A stretch of 26,084 nt of DNA from Spongospora subterranea (taxonomy: Eukaryota > Endomyxa > Phytomyxea > Plasmodiophorida > Plasmodiophoridae), in contig OUQQ01000313.1 in the NCBI GenBank assembly GCA_900404475.1, forward strand, positions 1-26,084, written 5' to 3'. Positions 21,041 to 26,084 of the stretch are shown piece by piece; within the stretch, counting starts at the first letter, position 1; each line of letters starts with the position of its first letter. The position numbers and the translations under genes are program-made. The notes under the pieces were generated by a model, which saw nothing but the letters and a program-made list of their open reading frames with translations, ran no database searches and was not told the origin of the DNA.

Positions 21041-21184
21041 GATTACCACCGGTGGTCTATTCCCACCTCGCCCTCCCAGTGTCATATCTTGATCTGATCG
21101 ACATCTGGTACCTGTTCCCCTGTTATTCCCATCCAGCTCATTACCCTATATTGACTGGCTGTCCTTGGCGGATCTGGCCAGGAA

Positions 21185-22425
21185 ATGGCGGCCATATCCC
21201 CGGCGGTCGTCATCTCGATGGAGCGCCTAGCCGGATCGTTCGTCAGCTCAATGGTCCTCCGACATTCCTGGATGAAGGGCGTCGCCTTCGCTCTCCTGGG
21301 CTCATTATTCTCCACTGTTGGTTATTGCCTTCAAAATCTCTCCCAGAAATCCAATCTCCGTCTTCCCATTCATCAACAGCAACCAGCTCATCATCAACCG
21401 CTCAACATCCTCGGCATCCTCTTCGTTCTCACCGAATCCCTTCTGGAAGCGGTGGCGTTCGCCTTCGCCAACGAGTCGTTATTAGCATCTGTGGGATTAT
21501 CGTCCCTTGCGTTCAATATCGTATTATCAAGCGCCATCAACATGGAGAAAGCCACCTATAAGGTAAGGTCGTCGTTTCACATCCTCATCTGTCGCACGGT
21601 TTTAACGAGATTATTGATAATTCAGGATTGGGTGGTGGCGATACTGATCATAACCGGTGTCGTCATCGCCATCATCTCTGGCGAACACACGTTCGCTCTG
21701 CTGACGCTTCACGATATCGATAAGCTTCTGCACACGCCCTCGTTCCACACCTTCATCATCGTCTCCGTATTGTGGACTTTCGCCCTCGTATATTCCACGT
21801 TGTCGTTCGACGCATCATCGACATCGTTCGCACATGTCCAATACCTCTCCCGTTCACGACGTCAGGAGCTCCACCGCTTCTCCATCTGCGCTCTGTACGA
21901 ACCGTTTCCTGAGTGGGTTTTCCCACAATTAATCACTAGTTCTTGAACAGCGCCGGGACCTTAGCTGGATTAACGGTGGTGTCCGCCAAAGGTGTCGTTT
22001 CGCTTGTTGCCGTCACCATCAACTCCAACAATCAGTTCGCCTACGTCGGTGCCTGGACCTTTGTCATCATCACAATATTGCTAGTAGGAATCGTGTTCGC
22101 CAAAACAAACATCGATGTCCTAATCGGAGATCAGGGCGTCTCCAATCTGGTCGTCATGAATCATGCTCTATTGCTGTACGAGAACCTTTACGTCGTCCCC
22201 GTTCGCGCCGTCTTCGACGTGACGATGGCGACACTGGGTGGCGTTTTTTTCTACAAGGAATCGCGGTCGTTGTCGGCCAGGCGCGTGATTTGGTTCGTCT
22301 GTGGATTATCGATCAGCGCCGTTGGTCTGGGAATAATCGTCCTATCATCAAGACGTGTCGGGTCCCGAAGTTCATCATTATCTTGTACGGGCGATCGTGG
22401 ATTCTGTGTTGTTCTTGTTCCGTGA
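21185..22425 (+). CDS. NIPA-like magnesium transporter (DUF803 family)
   Basis: Integral membrane protein of the drug/metabolite transporter superfamily; NIPA members carry Mg2+. Three exons: 21185-21562, 21626-21912 and 21951-22425. Both introns join in phase and give 379 residues. Segments: VAFALLGSLFSTVGYCLQNL (TM1, G-N-g-lQ pattern), ILGILFVLTESLLEAVAFAF, SVGLSSLAFNIVLSSAIN, EKATYK joined to DWVVAILIITGVVIAIISG, and FHTFIIVSVLWTFALVYSTL. Then AGTLAGLTVVSAKGVVSLVA (the G-tv-saK-v hallmark), FAYVGAWTFVIITILLVGIV, YVVPVRAVFDVTMATLGGVF and WFVCGLSISAVGLGIIVLSS: about nine membrane segments. The start is the first ATG of the frame (MAAISPAVV). The loop before AGTLAG is lengthened by a basic stretch. 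Base composition looks richer in C and G than in neighbours to the left. Confidence 0.8.
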
Positions 22426-22843
22426 ATATCTGACATTAGTCCGTTTTTCTGCATGTAGTGCTAGCGCCATACGAATCGGGGTCATTAGATGAGAAACGAT
22501 CGCTGATGCCTACCCAATCGAAATTCAGCAACTCCATCGTCATAATCTAATATCCCCCGTTATAAATTTACATAAATTGTATCGAACAGAATACAGAATC
22601 AATGTGCAGATCGACCCATGAGAATTTATCGGCCGACTAGTTTGTTGTTGACGAACGAGAACCTTACATGGTCAGTCGTTGACGATTCACGAGAATTCTG
22701 AGATTGGCCAGTGAATTAATCAGCCGATTTATCCCCGAGTTGGAATAGATCCCGGTTCCGAATCATTGTCATAATCTATATTCACCCAATCCTGTCATTA
22801 TAATATATTCGTGGTCGCGTACCGACCCGCCCCGCCAGCTCAA
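22426..22843. other. Intergenic region between two membrane-protein genes
   Basis: I see no gene. It must include the 3' end of the NIPA-like gene and the promoter of the SERINC gene. Confidence 0.4.
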
Positions 22844-24053
22844 ATGTCGCCATGGTACAGGCCGTTCACCGTTGCCTTGTGCTGTATTCCCGGGCCGATC
22901 TCCCCTTCGTCCTTCGCCACCCACAAGATATTCCATCTGCTGGCCTTCGCCATCTCCTCGTCCATCGCCCTGCTGATCCGTTTCCACCCGCCATCTCCAA
23001 CCTGTTGCCGATTCCACCGATTCTCCTTTCACCCCGACGACGTTGCCTCGTCCATCCAGATATCGTCCCGAATCTTCATCGCATCATTCGTGTTCTTTTT
23101 CAGCGCGTTCATCGAATCTTCGATTAGAAAAAGTTTCTACTTTGGGAAACTTTCCACGAGAATGTTTATCTGGATAATCATCGTCGGTTTCTGTCTGGTC
23201 GTTCCGTTCGATTCCATGTTCGATCTGCTGATCTACGTGGCGATCGCAGGATCGGTTTTGTACGTCGTGGCGCAATCGGTGCTGGTGATCTCGTTCGGCC
23301 ATCAATGGGATCAGCATTGGCGGGGCCTGGGCCGTCCGACCCGCGTCCTCAACGTCATCTGCGCCCTTTTGTTCATGATGGCCAGCACCTTCCTCGTCCA
23401 CCGCATCACCGCCAGATTATCCCCCGATCGCCATCCGCACGCCATCACCCTGATCGCGATCAGCGTCGTCACCTCGCTCGTCTCCACCATCATCTCCTTA
23501 TCCCGATTGGCCCCGCGTCGCTCGATTCTAACGCCCTCATTGCTCTCCACCTATAATCTGTTCGTCGTTTATCAGGCGATCTCCAGTATGTTCTAACGCC
23601 CATCCCTTATTTTCCATCCCCTGATCCGTTTTCCCATTAGTGTCCTCAAACGACGGTCAGGTCCGAATCGCGTCGCGAGCGATCGGGTTCACGATCTGCG
23701 GGATTGTGATCATCTGGAGAACGTTCTCCTCATCGAACACGTCGATATTCGGTTCCTCTTTATCCCAAACCGTGATCGTATCCGACCTGGAATCCGCTCT
23801 CGCCAAATCCAATTCCCCATCGCTCAATCATCATCCGGTGGCGCTACGCCAGCGTTGGGCGCCGGCCGAGTTCTTCCTGTTGATGTGTCTGGCGTCGTTG
23901 TACTTGATGGCGCACGCGTCGGGCAACGACGCCAGGTCGTCGTTGTCGTCGTGGGCGTATCTGATTGCGTCCTGGGCCACGTCGCTCATCTATCTGTGGA
24001 CGTTGATCGCCCCGAAGCTGCTCAAGAAAAGGGATTTTGGCGTCGATATATAG
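22844..24053 (+). CDS. SERINC/TDE1-family membrane protein
   Basis: SERINC proteins are multipass membrane proteins with lipid scramblase activity, formerly thought to add serine to lipids. Two exons, 22844-23585 and 23641-24053. Donor gtatgt and acceptor ccattag join in phase 1 to give 384 residues. Start at ATG 22844: MSPWYRPFTVALCCIPG, with the CC-G opening of the family. The conserved block is SIRKSFYFGKLSTRMFIWII, VGFCLVVPFDSMFDLLIYVA and IAGSVLYVVAQSVLVISFGH, then QWDQHW (family: r-GfW-K, then Q--LidfaH-Wn). Later segments are LNVICALLFMMASTFLV, ITLIAISVVTSLVSTIISLS, LLSTYNLFVVYQAIS and AEFFLLMCLASLYLMAHASG with WAYLIASWATSLIYLWTLI. Sequence is divergent and the CNP motif is absent, so family membership is good but function is inferred. 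It lies same-strand with the NIPA-like gene. Confidence 0.75.
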
Positions 24054-24109
24054 ACCTGATCCCCACTTTTCTCTCTAATATAATGGTTCATATTGACCGA
24101 TTCGTGGTT

Positions 24110-24535
24110 CATTATCTGTTGGAGATATGATCGTTTGGTCATCAAGGGTTTAGGTTTCGATGACCCTCCTCTGCATCTTTTTTTTCCAAGCATCAGTAGA
24201 CCTCTGTAGTAGCTCTTAGCTGATCCCTCAGGTGATTCCCGCCTCAATAGCATGTCTCTAAACGGCGTGTCTTCATGGAAGTACTCTAATGCTCTGTCCA
24301 CCCTCTCGTGCTGAAGATCTGATACCGAGCTATCTCTTGAGATAGCGAAGAGAGAATCGGTGTCTTCATAGATGACTGACATATCCATCTCCTCGAATGA
24401 GCTCCTGGCTCTTTCCAGTAGCCATCTAGCTATCCAAGTTATGGACTGGGAGGAACATACGGTAGGTGACATTGAAATCCCCATAGAAATCCAAATAAAC
24501 TTTTGGTAGCGGCCTTGAAGGAGTGCAACAGGTGA
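24110..24535 (-). pseudogene. Family B DNA polymerase fragment, viral type (integrated relic)
   Basis: The minus strand carries part of a family B DNA polymerase palm. Near 24520-24475, KAATKSLFGFLWGF resembles motif B (K-NS-YGf-G). After a frame change, SITWIARWLLERARSSFEEM is the siT-iaR-ll helix. VIYEDTDSLFAI at about 24376-24341 is motif C, the second catalytic block. Its Gly is replaced by Glu, and both Asp remain. SYYRGLLMLGKKRCRGG near 24210-24165 is the LL--KKrY-G block at the start of the thumb. Motif A and the exonuclease are absent. The spacing and the LLMLGKKR form resemble large-DNA-virus polymerases more than cellular delta or zeta. That is a judgement by eye. It starts right after the SERINC gene and is cut by the transposase fragment at about 24535. 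Broken and non-functional. Confidence 0.6.
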
Positions 24536-24866
24536 ACATGTTCCGCGACGTTGGTAAGCCGAATCCAGGCGAAACGTTCAAGGTGCCCCGAGAGGTCCTG
24601 TGGGGATTCGTCGAAGATGCGTTCACACATGTTAACCGATCTAACGAGATGAATCGGTGGATTGCGGATGGGTTCAGAAAGGTGCTGTCAGGATCGGTAC
24701 TGGCTGGATCGTACCTCTCTTCAGAAACACCTTAGCGATCTGAACGGAAATGCAGTTGATGCGCAATTGCAGTCTTCAGCTACGACAGTCAAGTTGACCT
24801 ACACTACTACTCTCCCGAGTGGTATCGTTGACCACAGGAAAAACGCATTTTTTCGAGTGTCGTCAC
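24523..24866 (+). mobile_element. 3' end of a DDE transposase element (copy B1)
   Basis: Reads MFRDVGKPNPGETFKVPREV, then LWGFVEDAFTHVNRSNEMNR and WIADGFRKVLSGSVLAGSYL, with a stop at 24735. The FVEDAF--VN-SNE block is shared with the plus-strand remnant near 2000 and the minus-strand copy at 25.3 kb. The non-coding tail 24736-24866 (…agtcaagttgacctac…, …tatcgttgaccacaggaa…) is also shared with that copy. No catalytic core: the element is 5'-truncated exactly where the polymerase fragment begins. Confidence 0.65.
24606..24866 (+). repeat. Inverted repeat, left arm (partner 25079-25330)
   Basis: The reverse complement of 25079-25330 aligns over its whole length. The coding part is nearly identical and the non-coding tail clearly diverged with indels. 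Arms of 261 and 252 bases are separated by about 210 bases. Confidence 0.85.
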
Positions 24867-24976
24867 CGCCTTTCACTACAATTCGAATTATGATTTGATA
24901 GTCGGAATTTTCATGAGGGATTGTTTTGTGCTTTATATTTCGAACTGTAAAAGACGGTAAACTGACTGTAAACTGT

Positions 24977-25041
24977 GAAATGGTCTTAGGGAAGTGAAAT
25001 GGTCTTAGGGAAGTGAAATGGTCTTAGGGAAGTGAAATGGT
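24977..25041. repeat. 19-bp tandem repeat, 3.4 units
   Basis: The unit gaaatggtcttagggaagt occurs three times without a change (24977-24995, 24996-25014, 25015-25033), followed by 8 bases of a fourth. It sits in the centre of the inverted repeat. No change between units suggests recent expansion. Confidence 0.95.
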
Positions 25042-25078
25042 GTGATATATAAATCAGAAATACGGTGTATGCTGTGAC

Positions 25079-25330
25079 TGACGACACTCGAAAGTGCGTT
25101 TGTTCCTGTGGTCAACGATATCAAACGGGACGGGGGGACTATTAGGTCAACTTGACTGTCTTAGTTGAAAACTGCATTGATTGCATTTTCGATCAAAGAG
25201 CTAAGGTGTTTCTGAAATGAGGTACGATCCAGACAGTACCGATCCTGACAGCACCTTTCTGAACCCATCCGCAATCCACCGATTCATCTCGTTAGATCGG
25301 TTTACAGGTGTGAACGCATCTTCGACGAAT
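25079..25330 (-). repeat. Inverted repeat, right arm
   Basis: 3' end (coding tail and 3' flank) of the minus-strand transposase copy, facing the plus-strand copy at 24606-24866. Confidence 0.85.
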
Positions 25331-25985
25331 TCCAACAAAAATCCTGGCGCAAAGTGCTGCAACACAATTGACTGTACAACGGTCTCGCTTTTCAGCGATG
25401 GAAAACATGGAGACACCTTGCACCGTAGCGACTTATTTACCCAGTCTTTCAACGTGCTTGGTTTGAGGACGAGAGCCCGCGCAGATAGCGATAAATTGGA
25501 GTTGCCAAGATTCGGATGATGAAAAAAGTAGATTAACATAGCGCGTTGCTCCCATGTCCACTCCCGGCTTCTGCGCTTGACTTGATCGATGGCTGCTTTT
25601 TCAGTGAAATCAACAACAGCTGCGTTTAACTCGCATGATCCCACAATTTCCTCAATTATGCCAATGACAGGATGCAGTTCTACAGAGTTTTCAAAAAAAC
25701 CGAGCGCCGCCAAAAGTTTTGTCGGCGAGAGCCCTCGGCATGTTCGTTGTTAATCAACTGAGCCAAGCGCTGTTGAACGTCTGGGTTTGACGTTTGGTCG
25801 CGACACCATTCCAACATGGTTTGAATGCTTGCCTGCGCATTGTTATTCTTTTCCCGGTTGGTTTTGAGGCCAGTTGCTCGCCTTTTTACCGGTTTTGTGG
25901 ACAGGCTTGACCATCCAAGAGAAAGTGGTTTGGACCACTTACGATTGTCATTGGGGTTGCGATGGGCAGGATCCAGTCTTCATGA
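25201..25985 (-). pseudogene. Internally deleted DDE transposase (copy B2): N-terminal domain fused to C-terminal tail
   Basis: From about 25980 down, the minus strand reads KWSKPLSLGWSSLSTKPVKR, then NNAQASIQTMLEWCRDQTSN, DVQQRLAQLINNEHAEG. A frameshift at about 25720-25735 follows. A 170-codon reading then begins TKLLAALGFFENSVELHPVI and continues SREWTWEQRAMLIYFFHHPN, LVLKPSTLKDWVNKSLRCKV (helix-turn-helix), IVLQHFAPGFLL. At about 25331 it passes without a stop into EFVEDAFTPVNRSNEMNRWI and the tail shared with copies A and B1. The whole DDE catalytic region is missing, yet the frame is kept across the deletion. It is non-autonomous. With only binding and tail segments it could at most act as a repressor, which is inference. 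Confidence 0.65.
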
Positions 25986-26070
25986 GCGGGCAGAAATGGC
26001 TTAGATATACCACAGGACGAGGCGTCAACGGACGTCGGTATTGATGACGATAAACATAAGACGTTTTAGA

Positions 26071-26084
26071 GTGGGGGGGGGGGG
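26071..26084. other. Poly-G run at the sequence end
   Basis: The window ends in a run of about twelve G after agt. Long terminal G runs are a known artefact of two-colour sequencing chemistry and of contig ends, so these bases should not be trusted. Confidence 0.7.

Noticed and set aside
23084..23401. 105-codon minus-strand open frame rich in Asp, Glu and Gln
   Set aside because: It is opposite the SERINC coding exon and its composition follows from that.
24977..25041. CRISPR-like array
   Set aside because: The 19-bp units abut without spacers and the genome is eukaryotic; it is a simple tandem repeat.

Overview
The window is eukaryotic nuclear DNA. Its conserved genes are split by short GT-AG introns (about 34-110 nt) whose splice phases I checked by hand for most junctions. 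It also carries remnants of several eukaryotic DNA transposons and a Ty3/gypsy retrotransposon. The conserved genes (Pol eta, HGH1, GID9/MAEA, SERINC, NIPA, ABHD13, a HECT E3, a TruA-type pseudouridine synthase) are pan-eukaryotic and do not name the species. Compact intron-rich genes, a secreted chitin-binding protein and decayed transposons would fit a protist such as a plasmodiophorid (Spongospora or Polymyxa type) or an oomycete-like organism. That placement is a guess.

Layout. 1-4560 is a repeat-rich graveyard. It holds an internally deleted mariner-like element (-), a decayed DDE transposase (+), and two partial copies of an ankyrin-repeat gene, each joined to a Ty3/gypsy fragment with one N between them. 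4836-7833 (-) is a multi-exon HECT ubiquitin ligase. 8300-9300 (-) is a decayed piggyBac-like element. 9982-10791 (+) is a secreted protein with a beta-sandwich-like region and a six-cysteine hevein (CBM18) domain. 10885-12226 (-) is the GID/CTLH E3 subunit MAEA/GID9. 12520-13735 (-) is an ABHD13/BEM46-type hydrolase. 14280-15471 (+) is HGH1. 15585-16786 (-) is a TruA/PUSL1-like pseudouridine synthase. 16.8-18.7 kb is unassigned. 18746 to about 20719 (+) is DNA polymerase eta. 21185-22425 (+) is a NIPA-like Mg2+ transporter and 22844-24053 (+) a SERINC-family protein. From 24.1 kb to the end come a fragment of a viral-type family B DNA polymerase (-), two 3' ends of one transposase family facing each other as a diverged inverted repeat around a 19-bp tandem repeat, and an internally deleted transposase (-). 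The sequence ends in a poly-G run.

The genes do not form one pathway. Two act in ubiquitin ligation (HECT and GID9), one in eEF2 folding (HGH1), one in RNA modification and one in translesion synthesis. The most unusual items are the family B polymerase fragment, the secreted chitin-binding protein and the ankyrin/gypsy mosaic.
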